DNA from: Notospermus geniculatus
Lineage: Eukaryota > Nemertea > Pilidiophora > Heteronemertea > Lineidae
NCBI GenBank assembly: GCA_002633025.1
Contig: NMRB01001629.1
Coordinates: 99,721 to 163,720 of the forward strand
Reading direction: 5' to 3'
Length of the DNA stretch: 64,000 bases
Shown here: piece after piece, positions 32,885-44,700 of the stretch
Position numbering within the stretch: position 1 is the first letter of the stretch
Layout: each line of letters opens with the position of its first letter
The notes under the pieces: model-generated
The model's input: only the letters and a program-made list of their open reading frames with translations
Told to the model about the DNA's origin: nothing
Database searches by the model: none
Made by a program: the position numbers and the translations under genes

Positions 32885-34437
32885 TTTGTCTCAACACATC
32901 ATGAAATTCTACCTTTTAACTCGCCAATCTTCACACACTCTTCAAACAAGTGGTCGAATGTTTCTAAGCTTCTATTACACAAACTACATTTCCTCCCGCG
33001 TTCCAGCAGAAAATTCCACATCCTTCCTGATCAATCCGCCCGTCCATATGCCACCACCGCAGTCCTTGTTCATATCAACACGTTACCACATTAAGATTGG
33101 GAATAAACATATCCGAAAGTGTCTAACCATCCCGGCCCGTCCCCCAGGTCCAACGAGGGTGGGGAAAGGGACCCAACGAGAGCAGAACAGGGAACTTCAC
33201 CCTCCTCAGCAGAAGCTGATCCCATGTGACGAGCTCGCTTTAAATCAGAACACGTGTTAGGGGTGTAACTGTGTGAGTGGATCGTCCACATCGTCCAAGG
33301 AACGCTTCGTACCATCCTGCGAGTCCATTGCAGGCGGTACTGCCTCACCATCCTCCGTGGGAACAGGGCTGGCATCCATAACAGGGTCCACGTTTCCGAC
33401 AGACGCAACAACGGGAACGGGACTAACATCCTCACCAGACGGCTCGACACTCTCCGTAGGGTTCACATCTCCGACTGAAACCCCATCCACTATAGGATTC
33501 CCCTCGGCATCCTCAACAGCGAACAGCTCGTCATCTTTGTCCCGGGGCAGTCTAACCAAATCACTCACGCTCGGCGGGGCACGTGCCTTTCCAGACGAGA
33601 CGTTCGCATAAGTTGACAGAGAGAAATTTCGTCCTTGCCGTCCCTGCGGACACTCCCCTCCGCACGAGTGTGACCTATCGTGTCGCACTTGAGGCAGAAC
33701 GGAAGGCGTCCCTTGCACGTAACAAGCAGTGTATATCCATTTCCCGTTGTGATTTTGTGGGGAATGTTGACCCGATCACGTTGTGAGATCTCGAGGGTGA
33801 CCACGCGGATGCCAGAGGCCACAGACACATTAGGACCCACAGCAACTTTCTCAAATTTTACATCGAGAACGTCACCAACATTAGAAAACAACATACGAAG
33901 GTAATCGTTCCTTACATACGTACAAGGGGAGCCAATGCACTCTAATGTTAGGACTTTCCCTCGAAATAGAAGTGAAGACGAATGTACGGCCTCGAAATCC
34001 TTCCAAACCAAGAGAACAGAGATAATCAGCGTCACGAAAATTATCAAACGTAGCATAATATTCGGAAGATCTCTCCTTTTGATACAATCCAACAAGGGCG
34101 GGGATATGTACAGTCGTGTTCATATTAAAGCGGATTGCTCGCGTCTGTCCAAAGTGAACCAAAAATAATAAAACGTCCCGTTTTATTCGTAACAACAACT
34201 GGTAAATGCATTGCTGCGGCCGCTCCGGAAACGGTGCTGTTGAATCTTTGACTCGGCACGAATAGTCCGCTTTAATATCAACACCGATTTTCTCAAATAT
34301 CTCATAAACCACCAAACCAATTTCAATGCGGTTTTCTGCATCAGGTCAGAAATCTTGTTGACTACAACTGGGCATAAATGTTTTTGCACAAGATTCACTT
34401 CTTCATTGCGTAATTTGTCATTGAAAAAAAGGTCCAA
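32885..34437 (-). mobile_element. L1/Tx1-like LINE copy: ORF1 joined to the ORF2 C-terminus
   Basis: Minus-strand ORF1 frames run from about 34437 to 33257 with several shifts. They contain YQKERSSEYYATFDNFRDAD, YVRNDYLRMLF, a zinc-knuckle-like CLKCDTIGHTRAE and an acidic tail ending KRSLDDVDDPLTQLHP. About 200 bp downstream (about 33020-32890) a frame reads KCSLCNRSLETFDHLFEEC, the terminal CCHC motif of LINE ORF2. Endonuclease and RT are missing between them, so the copy is internally deleted. ORF1 is homologous to that at 38229-39858. Confidence 0.7.
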
Positions 34438-34567
34438 AAAACGTTTTTGTTTCTGGATTTTTCACCAAAATTCCTTTGCTAGAATGAAGTTATGCCAAAA
34501 TAAAGGTGATTTAGCAAGTTACTGTCAAAATCTGTCGTTTAGTTTTTGAGAAATTGACGTTTTAACT

Positions 34568-34658
34568 TGTGTTAATTTATACAAAAACGCTCTCTCTTAT
34601 TACACGACAACTGAAAACAGTTAAAAATATATTTGTCTGATTCCGAGGCACCACCGTT
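34568..34658. repeat. Fragment of the 15725-16483 foldback element
   Basis: TGTGTTAATTTATACAAAAA, then CTTATTACACGACAACTGAA and GATTCCGAGGCACCA, follow the same order as the centre of the element at about 16105-16195. Confidence 0.55.
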
Positions 34659-34968
34659 GGTTCTTCAATCTGGCCCCCGATGCTTGGCAATATAAGTTAA
34701 CTAGATGTAGAAAATTGACTATACTTTTATTTGAGGTTAACATTCCCGTAAAATCATCAGCAAAAATGGCCTGCTTGATAGACCGTGGAAGACCAGGAAC
34801 GGAAAGGCCCGCGATGGACTCATCCGACCTGACCTTTGGCGCAAGAGGTTCTAAACAAAGAACAAAAAGTAGAGGCGACATGGCGCAGCCCTGACGCACA
34901 CCCCGGGACAAGTAAGAAGAAGAGATATGGCTGTTGACGATAACGCTGGCTCTGGCTTGATTGTACAA
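34621..34968 (-). mobile_element. LINE reverse-transcriptase palm fragment
   Basis: The frame contains SRGVRQGCAMSPLLFVLCLE, then GLSVPGLPRSIKQAIFADDF. These are the RT blocks around the catalytic FADD of L1/Tx1-type elements. It starts LYNQARASVIVN, just past a deletion that joins it to ORF1 sequence at 34996. Confidence 0.8.
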
Positions 34969-34995
34969 AATCTTTACCCATTTAACAAAAGTAGA

Positions 34996-35412
34996 TTAAA
35001 TCCCGCTGGTCCACATATTAAAGATATATGCCCAAAAAAGGAGGTCGAAAGCTTTGGGAATCATATCTTTGTGCATAATTACAGTTCTGACACCGTTTTC
35101 GATGTTGGGGAACTCCTTTAATTTTCCCCTCGTTACTCTGATAACTTTGCCGTACTTTGTGAATTCCTCAAACACTTGCTCATCCGGCATTTCCGCCGGG
35201 AGGTTAAATATGGCGACATATTTGTTATTTAGAGTAAACTTTCTTACTTCAAATGGCTCCACTTGCGTGACCGTGAAGTTGCTATTGCATATTTCTAGGG
35301 TGATGGGCACTCTGTTGAAATCTATTCCTTTCTTGAAAGTAATCTGATACTCTCTCTTTGACAACTTTTGGACACATTGGATAGCTTGAATTGATATACC
35401 CTGACTATTCAC
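34996..35412 (-). mobile_element. LINE ORF1 N-terminal part with RRM-like domain
   Basis: A 138-codon open frame contains KYVAIFNLPAEMPDEQVFEE and FTKYGKVIRVTRGKLK, which fit the RNP2 and following segments of an RRM as in L1/Tx1 ORF1 proteins. It runs straight into the RT fragment at 34968 with no EN domain, marking an internal deletion junction near 34980. Confidence 0.65.
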
Positions 35413-35449
35413 GGCTCTTATTACATCTGATGCAGCACTCAGGAATCAC

Positions 35450-35925
35450 TGCATCGCTGCACTTTACTGAGTATGAGAAATGCCTTTTTATGATATTTGT
35501 CACGATTGGTTCATAATCATCATTCATGGGCTCATCTACCACTTCTTGAGTGGCCCCGGCGTACCTCGCCATGCTTTGTTTGGCGAAGCACTATCAATGT
35601 GTGTATAGTGTATAATATGCGTGCATACGGGCGACGCCCAGTGTGCACTGGGCGTAAACACAAAGGAACTCAAAAGAAAGTACTTTTTCCTCTTCAAAAT
35701 TAATAAAATCCAAACGAATCCAAAACTAAAAGCTCACTGTCATGACTGTGATGGTGCCGAGAACTTAAATGTGCAAAATAAAGTCACATAACGTAAAATA
35801 AAGTCACAAAACGTGAAGAATCAACGAGAAATCCTGGGAGAACGCCCTTCGTGATCAACGTTGACTCCTGTCCAGACCTTACCAAAAATACTGGAGGATG
35901 TTAACGACCATTTTCGATGTGAGGA
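35450..35925. other. No gene assigned
   Basis: A short direct repeat (ACATAACGTAAAATAAAGTC and AAAATAAAGTCACAAAACGT) lies at about 35780-35815; otherwise nothing was recognised. Confidence 0.4.
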
Positions 35926-35931
35926 GAACTT

Positions 35932-38018
35932 TTTTTTATAAGGAAGTGTTTATTGCACGTATCCCGGTGACGGCCTACAGAGATAACGGCCTACACTATT
36001 TACAATATGTACAAGGTGGTAACTGAACAAAAATATTACAAACGAGGAACATCCCACTGGCTGAAGGAAATAAAGAACATACGTCAAACCCGTTGTAACT
36101 AGAGAGAGAACGAACACGGATATAGAGACAACGGGATTGACGGCTTACAGAATTTATACAATATATACAAGGAGAAGACTGAATGATACAGCAGAGAATG
36201 AAACGACTCATACTGGTTCATAAGGATAAGCGACAGACGTCAAACCCGTTGTGCTTAAAGTGAGGAAGAAACCGGCAGATAAGGCAGTGGGTTTACACAA
36301 GGTTCACAAATGCAATATCGCTATCAAAATTACGAAAACAAAGACACGAAGACTCCCCTAAGACACAGAACTAAATGTCGCTTCGCTCGGCAACAGATAG
36401 GAAAGCGTCAATGAGGGTTTCATCAACTCCCTCGTCTCTGAAAAGTTCAATACAGAAATGTCTAAAAGCATCAATGATCGAATTATTATCCCGCAAAGTT
36501 TCCCCGTCTTTTACTATATGCTTTATAAGTTTTTTTGCCCCGGTTCTGCTCTCGAATATCAACAAATTTAGAAGGCTTTTCCGAAAATTCTAAAAAATCG
36601 CACTTTGATCTAATAGTTCTCCCTTTGGCAGATAAGGCAGTGGGTTTACACAAGGTTCACAAATGCAATATCGCTATCAAAATTACGAAAACAAAGACAC
36701 GAAGACTCCCCTAAGACACAGAACTAAATGTCGCTTCGCTCGGCAACAGATTAGGAAAGCGTCAATGAGGGTTTCATCAACTCCCTCGTCTCTGAAAAGT
36801 TCAATATAGAAATGTCTAAAAGCATCAATGATCGAATTATTATCCCGCAAAGTTTCCCCGTCTTTTACTATATGCTTTATAAGTTTCTTTTTGCCCCGGT
36901 TCTGCTCTCGAATATCAACAAATTTAGAAGGCTTTTCCGAAAATTCTAAAAAATCGCGCTTTGATCTAATAGTACTCCCTTTGAAATTTTGTGATTCGAT
37001 CATTAAAATTTGTTCCCTAAGGGCGTTAATTTAGTCAATATAAAATGAAGAATGGTTGGCTGATAATTTATGTAAATTTGAGTATTTCTTACGGAGGGAG
37101 TTGATGATGTTGCGAGTAACAGTATTTCTTTTCCTACAGTAATTAACGACAAAATGTTTAATATCGGTTTTTAAAGAGTCCCACCTCTGAGGGGATAAAA
37201 TAAAACCAGTCATTTTGTCTTTCCAAAATTGAATAAATGAACGAATAAAGGTTGATTCTTTCAGGACCGAGTTATTGAGTTTCCAATAACCCGGACCTAA
37301 AGCGACTGGATCATGAGAACTGAGGGAGAAGTACACAAGGTCATGGTCCGTGACGTAAAAGGAAGACGCACAGACAGAGGGACTTAGAAACATAAAATCG
37401 GTCAAGTCTACTATGAATAGAGCCGTTACTAGAATGCCACGTGAGCGAGACAGAATTAGGATAAAAATGGCGATATGGGTCGATAAGGTTGAATTCCCTA
37501 CATAAAGAGGTAATTTCATTTGCCCCAGTGAGACTACGCTCAGGATTCCCCCCGCACTTATCTAAAGAGGTATTTAAAACACAATTCCAATCCCCCCCCC
37601 CCCCCAAGAATAATTTTCCGACTACACCCTAAATAAGAATATAAAGTTGAAAGGAACTCAACCCTATCTTTACCGTAACAGGTGAGTATATATTGACAAG
37701 TCGTAACTTTAAATTGTCAATGGTAACATCCACATATAAAGGTCGGCCATCAATATCAAAGTGAAATTTTTCAGTTTGAAAATCATAATTAAACAGAAGG
37801 ATGGCAACACCAGTATTTTTCCGGGATGAAAGGGAGCAAAAAGCTTTACATGAAAATAACTGTTCTATTTTGTTCGCGACCGAAAGAAGATAAATGTTGG
37901 TTTCTTCTAAAAAAAGGATATCTAAATTACTTTCAGAAACAAAAGCAGAAATTTTCCGTTGTTTCTGGAGAGAACTTAGACCACGACAATTTAAAGTTCC
38001 GATTTTAAAGGAAGCCAT
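35932..38018 (-). mobile_element. L1/Tx1-like LINE ORF2: endonuclease, linker and 3' UTR; RT deleted
   Basis: ORF2 starts at ATG 38018 (MASFKIGTLNCRGLSSLQKQ) with the apurinic-endonuclease motifs NCRGL, DILFLEETN, GGGGDWNCVLN and SRLDRFYVSKSL. The frame breaks near 37610-37630 at a run of C bases. The linker before RT (IKHIVKDGETLRDNNSIIDA) is present twice through a tandem duplication (36274-36626 and 36627-36979). RT is absent. The 3' UTR ends at about 35932 after CAATAAACACT. ORF1 lies upstream at 38229-39858. Confidence 0.75.
36274..36979. repeat. 353-bp tandem duplication within the LINE
   Basis: 36274-36626 and 36627-36979 are nearly identical (GGCAGATAAGGCAGTGGGTT starts each; one has TTAGGAAAG where the other has TAGGAAAG). 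The low divergence shows a recent event. Confidence 0.85.
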
Positions 38019-38228
38019 GCTGACAGAGAATTAGATTATTTAAAATGAGTAATACGGCAGAGAACGAGTAAATGAGTAAACAAGTAAAAAAGAACGTTAC
38101 CAACTCCGAAAGGAGAAAAGCCACAGTCCAATTCCGGTCCTTGGTCATCTGCCATTGAGCCATATACCGCCGCCATTGTCCTATTTCGTTCCATCGTCAA
38201 AGTCCATGTTATGTTTCCTATCACTACC

Positions 38229-39858
38229 CTATCTCATCACAGTTCCTATGAAAACACACAAAGTGTCCCCAAGCTCCATAACCAACGGTACAGAGAAGTC
38301 TGGAAAGTCAATTGGAATCTCATCCTCCACACCCTCTGCATGACCGACAACACAAACCTTCTTTGCATCGGAGCACACGTTCGGTGTGAACTGGGTTAGC
38401 TCCTCGTCATCCGAATCCAGATGGCGCTTCCCTGTATCTACCACACCATCCATCTGAACCTGTGACTCCTTACCACCGTTCTCATCCCCGATATCCTCTC
38501 CATTGGCACGGTCCTCCACCTGCACAACGTCTTGGAGGTTCCGACAGAGCCTTATCACGAACTTGCACCTGCACATTACTACGGGCTCCCTCCTGATCGC
38601 TCTCGGGGACATCCTCCAGCTCTTTGTCACTGACCTGATCCTGCACACTCTCGCGGTCCTGCTGCTGCCCACTTTCGCGAACTTCTTCCTCGTCATTACG
38701 AGTCTCCTCCTCCGGCACAATTTCCCCATCATCCACACTCGCATTCTCCGCCTCGTCTGCGCTCTGCATCCCATCGGACCTTTCGACATCGCCCATATCA
38801 ACCACTGCCTCAACGGATTGGCTGCGTGCGACTCCAGACACCACCCTCGCGTAGATCGAGCCACGCACGGTGCACTCCGCCTGGGTGTGTCCTATGGTAT
38901 CACATTTGTGGGAGACGACCCTTACACGTGACAAGCATTGAATATCCGTCGGCGGTAGTAATTTTATGAGGAATTTCGGACGTTTTCCTCTCCGAAATGG
39001 CAAGGATGACATTCCGCACGCCCGTAACGATTGATCTGCCGCAAACGTCAACCTTCTCAAAGGAGACACTGTTCATGAACAAGGTGCGTAAATAATCATT
39101 ACGCACATAGACCGGAAGCCAGTGCACCCGCAGTTGCAGCCGTTCTTTGGAAATTGGGGTGAGAGTGTACGTTCTCCCACGGAAGGATTCAGATCCACAC
39201 GACGAAACGAAGTCTGCATCGTCAAGATTATCGAAGACAGCATAATAGTCACTGCTTCTCTCCCTCTGATATAGACTGATAGCGTGTCTGGCATTGACTT
39301 CCAAATTCTCCAAAAACNATCCGTGCAATTCCCTATTACTTGCGTGCGACTCCAGACACCACCCTCGCGTAGATCGAGCCACGCACGGTGCACTCCGCCT
39401 GGGTGTGTCCTTTGGTATCACATTTGTGGGAGACGACCCTTACACGTGACAAGCATTGAATATCCGTCGGCGGTAGTAATTTTATGAGGAATTTCGGACG
39501 TTTTCCTCTCCGAAATGGCAAGGATGACATTCCGCACGCCCGTAACGATTGATCTGCCGCAAACGTCAACCTTCTCAAAGGAGACACTGTTCATGAACAA
39601 GGTGCGTAAATAATCATTACGCACATAGACCGGAAGCCAGTGCACCCGCAGTTGCAGCCGTTCTTTGGAAATTGGGGTGAGAGTGTACGTTCTCCCACGG
39701 AAGGATTCAGATCCACACGACGAAACGAAGTCTGCATCGTCAAGATTATCGAAGACAGCATAATAGTCACTGCTTCTCTCCCTCTGATATAGACTGATAG
39801 CGTGTCTGGCATTGACTTCCAAATTCTCCAAAAACTCGACAATATCCCTTCTAAACAC
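38229..39858 (-). mobile_element. LINE ORF1 with ~500-bp tandem duplication
   Basis: ORF1 frames from about 39858 carry FLENLEVNARHAISLYQRER, YVRNDYLRTLFMNS and a broken zinc knuckle (CDTIGHTQAEC). They continue into an acidic, Glu/Asp/Gln-rich tail ending KRHLDSDDEELTQFTP and VELGDTLCV-type residues. Positions 38823-39317 are repeated almost exactly at 39341-39835, so the N-terminal half occurs twice. An N at 39318 lies at the junction. ORF2 (endonuclease) follows downstream at 38018. Confidence 0.7.
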
Positions 39859-40076
39859 AAATCCACCAATACACGTTATACGGACTGTACATTCCAGCAG
39901 GTCTCGATCGATATGGCGTGGCCCTATGGGTAGTCTATGGAGGAATTATACTGACAGTAAAATTCCTCCAAGGGTAGTCATAAGAAAGGAAAGAAACCAC
40001 AAACAAGGGTGTTGCCTTCAAAGATCAATCCAGCGTGGGTCCATTCGTGGAACGGGCGTTAACCTGGGAGAACATT

Positions 40077-40265
40077 CTTTTTTGTGTTTGATAATGAAGT
40101 GTTTATTGCACATATCCCATTACGGCCTACAGAGTTTACATAACAATGATTACAGAGTGATAGGTGATACAAACTCACTATATACAGAGGGTAATGACTG
40201 CTCAACTAACGGACTAAATGACAAAGTAATGACTCTTCAACGGTGTGACTATATACAGGCACACG
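40077..40265 (-). mobile_element. LINE 3' UTR fragment
   Basis: On the minus strand the sequence ends CTGTAGGCCGTAATGGGATA, then TGTGCAATAAACACTTCA. This is the 3' end shared with the copies ending at 25611 and 35932. No coding part remains upstream. Confidence 0.65.
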
Positions 40266-40517
40266 TATATACAGTCGTGGCGGGAATTTTTCCCCCATGG
40301 TGGCGGAAATTTTCCCCCCTCGGTTGAGCGTTATGTCCACACTGGGTTAATCTTGTGCCCCTTGTTGCCTTAGTCATGCATACATGTAGTATTTAATAGT
40401 ATGCGCATATACATGTACATATATTTGGTTCATGACATGGGTGGGGTCTGCCAATGACCTACACTAATGCTTGCATATGCAATTACGTACATTCTACTTC
40501 GTTGTTCCCGTGCGGTC

Positions 40518-41072
40518 TACACTCCTTTCGCAGTGTCTTCTCACTCGTACCTATCGTTCATAGACACTGCTTACAATAGCCCGATCCCCGCCGATTTACC
40601 ACTAGAGGGCGTTTGCGTAACTAACGAAATACATGAAACATTTTCTGATTGGTTCACTGTCAGCGTCCTTGACAACTACGGCAGACTGGTCACTCGTCGG
40701 AAAGCATTTTATATGGGACAGTTGCATTATGACGTAGCACCACTAGTCTACAACAACAGCAATGGCTGCCCCCCGCCGTGTCCAGTATGCAGTGTCACTT
40801 TGCACTTTTCAGTGTTTAGCTCGTGCCTTTTTTGTTTTGAAACATCGCTAAAGAAGTGGATAACGGCGCTCTATACGAGATTATTCTGTTTGTAGTGATT
40901 GATCTTGTAAAACAGGCCGAAGCTGGGAGCAACGCCGCCGGGCGCTGTTTCCCGCGCTATTTGGCCGCTGACTAGTGCTGCCACCATGCGGTAAATCGGC
41001 GGCGATCGGGCTATTGTAAGCAGTGTCTATGAACGATAGGTATGAGTGAGAAGACACTGCGAAAGGAGTGTA
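40518..41072. mobile_element. hAT-like MITE with 8-bp target duplication
   Basis: Inverted termini TACACTCCTTTCGCAGTGTC extend for about 85 bp. GTGCGGTC flanks both ends (40510-40517, 41073-41080). An 8-bp duplication is typical of hAT elements. The 142-codon frame 40467-40895 crosses the left boundary and is not a gene. Confidence 0.9.
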
Positions 41073-41739
41073 GTGCGGTCAGGGATTAACTTCTTAAGCT
41101 GCCTTTACTCGCGGAGTAGAAACCTGTCAACAATATTCCTTTGTTTTTCAGCTCTTTGAACCATAAATAAACTGGTCATTGGTGTGCCTGTCATATGCGC
41201 CGTATTATTCGCCTTGTTTGACAATGTCTTTGAATTGCCTTACTTAAATCACTGTATGACTACTTGATTGTATTTCCGTGAGTAATCCTTACTTTGTGTC
41301 GTGGTAATATTCCTTCAGCTAATCTCTTTGAGCGTTAATAATGTCACTGCCAATGGGTTTCTTCGGTATGGTTGTAATTCTATAGTTCCAACTTCATTTT
41401 TTTTTCTTCTGAGTTGTACACGGTTCATTTGATACCTGACCTACCATTTCTATTCAATTCTGCCATGCGCGAACGTTTGACAACCTATGTGCTTTATCAG
41501 ATGTGCTATTTTGCTCTTGTGCGTGTTATATTTGTTGTGTATGATATCTACAATTAATGCTATGCTGATCGTCCTCTGTCCAAGCTCTTCGTATTGTGTT
41601 TGTTCCCTTCTTGTACTGGTATTGATTAGTGATTCCCACGTCTTCGTTGGAGAATTTATTTTCGTTTATGCTTTTATACATTATTCCGTTTTACTTGTGG
41701 TCGTGGCAGCTACCCTCTTTGTTATTATGACGCATCTTG
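41073..41739 (+). other. Probable 5' UTR of the intact LINE, with a hydrophobic upstream ORF
   Basis: The exact 5' end of the LINE is not visible. An 87-codon upstream frame (41487-41750) is almost wholly hydrophobic (LLLCVLYLLCMI and SLLVLVLISD) and overlaps the start of the main ORF by about 11 bases. It may be chance, since the region is T-rich. Confidence 0.4.
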
Positions 41740-44700
41740 ATGCCGGTTGATCCTCAGCAATGGAGGGCCAGAGTCGGGCTTTTCCAATGTGTCTATTACT
41801 TAACGTCAGTCGGTGGGCATGTAACCAATCAGTCTGCTCATATCTCTTTGGAGCCACTGTTTTCCTTCTCAAGCATATCTTTCGTTAGCATGGCGCTCTT
41901 TTCTGGTTTTACTATGTTACTGATTGATCCTTCCATCTTCTTGTGCTTGATTGGACTGTTTTTATTTCAGTTGTCGATCCTTTCAATTCCGCTGTCGATT
42001 ATTATCTTCGTCTCAAACAATATGAGGAACATATTCTGTCCGAAATCTGTGATTAACGTGATCTGTATATCGTGCATCTCAGTACTTTTCATTCCTGGCT
42101 TTTGGCTCCCCCTGATGCTAGAGACCCTGCAACCTAATATCATTCAGCAGCTCTTAAGACTCTCGAATGACATTGAATGTAACCCTGGTCCGAACGTGAC
42201 GCATTTGAACTTTCTTTTTTCTAATATCAACAGCTTGTCTGCCGATAATGGCAGGCGGTTTGATGACCTAAAGTTGATTATCCACAGAGAAAATATTCAC
42301 ATTGCTGGAATTAGTGAGACTGGTACCCATTTTAACGTTAAGGATTTCAACATCGAACATTATCACGAGCTTAGTGCAAATTTCAATCGTCTTCCTCTTT
42401 TAGTTAAGCGCAGGCGCGATCTCGAGGACGACAGATTTGAAAATATGTGGTTTGAAATGCGACTTAACCATAGTAAATTAATCTTTGCGTTGTATTATAG
42501 AAGCCCGTCCCAGTCTGCTTTGGTTAGGGATCAGTTCATTGAATCATTTGAACGTAGTGTTGGTAATGCCGCCAAGGAGGGTGGGACATTACTTATTGGA
42601 GGCGACTTTAACTGTCGTAGTAGTATGTGGTGGCCTGAGGATTGCGACTCTACTGAAGGAGATCGTCTTTACCAATCATCTATTGTCAATTCCCTTACTC
42701 AAATTATACATGAGCCGACTAGAATAACATCATCTAGTAGGTCATGCTTGGACCTTCTTTTCTGCAGCTCGCCGGGTATGCTGGCATCAACTGATGTCAT
42801 ACCTCCGATTGGTGGGTCTGACCATAGTTGTATCCTCACTAAACTTATATCTCATAATGTATTTGCCGATTCTCCGTGTATTAAGCAAATATGGTGTTAT
42901 GACCAAGCTGATATTAATGGTCTAAATGTAAGTATATCAAATTTTGACTGGAATGCTTTAATTAACGAAGGTGATGTTCATGCCGCTACCAAGTGTTTTT
43001 GCGACAAACTCTTCACCCTATTCCAGCAGTATATTCCACACAGAACTAAAATTATCAAGCCAAACGACATGCCCTGGTTTAATCGTCAGATTAAAGCAGC
43101 TATTAACAAAAGGGACAAACTTTATAAACAGTTCATTAGAAATAATAGTTTGGAAAATGGCCGTCGATTTAAGTCCCAGTCTCGTGTTGTATCTGACCTT
43201 GTGGCTGAGGCCAAGGAACGTTATAGAAATAACCTGCTGGAATCACTTTGTACATCCCAATCTAGTTCCAAGAACTACTGGTATCTCATCAAAAAGCTCA
43301 TGGGTAAGAAGTTCAGCCCTGCCATCCCGTCGATTGAGGACAATAACATGGTTGCGTGTAATGATTTGGGGAAAGCGTCACTATTTCTTAATAAGTTTAC
43401 CTCTAAGTTTCATCACTCTCATAATGATACAATACTTCCAGCTTGCCCACGAAAGACCAACTCTTCACTTTTACATATAGCAGTTAACAGAGAAGCAGTT
43501 AAGAAAACTTTAATGAACCTTGATACATCGAAAGCTTGTGGTGAGGATGGTATCAATAATAAAATGTTAAAACTGGTTGCGTCATGTATCGATGGCCCAC
43601 TCGCCATTCTCTTTCATAGACTTGTAAACTCTGAAACGTTTCCTGATTGCTGGAAACTTGGCAATATTGTGCCAATATTTAAAAACAAGGGTGCTACTAC
43701 TGCCATATCGAGTTATCGCCCTGTGACGTTGTTGAACTCTTTATCTAAAATATTCGAACGTGTAATATATGACAGTATATCATCCTATGCATTGCAGAAC
43801 AATCTTTTATATCAATATCAATCTGGGTTCATAAAAGGTCATGACACTACCAAGCAATTAATTCACATTACACACATGATCCTTTCTAACCGCAGCTCCT
43901 CGTTGGCTACTCGTGGTGTCTTTTTAGACATAGAAGGCGCTTTTGACGCCATTCCTCACTACCTTCTGATCCACAAGTTAAGAGCATATGGGTTAGGAAA
44001 CAGAGTCGTTAGCTTATTGTCATCATATCTTTCTAATAGGAAGTTGAGAGTGAAAGTCAACAATTCTTTTTCAGATTGGTCCAAACCAGGTGAAGTTAAT
44101 AGTGGAGTTCCGCAGGGGTCTATACTTGGGCCACTTCTCTTCTTGCTCTATGTGAACGATCTGGCTGACGTAGTTCGAAACTGTAAACTCTACTTGTATG
44201 CTGATGATTGCGCCCTCTTTTTACCTGTTGATCGTAATCGAAATGTGGGTGACTCTAATGAGCTCCTTCAGAGCGACTTGAATCGTTTGAATGCCTGGTC
44301 AAATACGTGGAAGCTAAACTTTAAGGGCAGTAAGAGCAAGGAAGTTCTATTCAAATCGCCTCTCACGCCAGACTTGCCGCTTCCTCATCTACGTCTCAAC
44401 AATGAGTTAATACCTAAAGGCAATTCTCACAAACATCTTGGGGTCATTTTTGATTCGTCCCTTAATTTTCACCAGCATATAGACAATATCGTTCAGAAAT
44501 GTAATAATAAACTGAATCCACTAGCGTCCCTTGTTCACGGTGTGAATTCGAAACATATTGAACAAATGTACATGTCGTTTATTCTTCCTCATTTGGAATA
44601 TGGTTCCTTACTGTTTCTGCTGGCCAGTGGGGAGTACCTTGCGAAACTTGATCGTATCCATTACAGAGGAGCACTGTTTGTCAGTGGATGCCTGCGGGGA

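Noticed and set aside
38503-38931. 142-codon plus-strand ORF opposite LINE ORF1
   Set aside because: Antisense shadow of the acidic ORF1 tail.
40467-40895. 142-codon plus-strand ORF
   Set aside because: It crosses the left boundary of the 40518-41072 MITE and lies mostly in its inverted arm. No domain.
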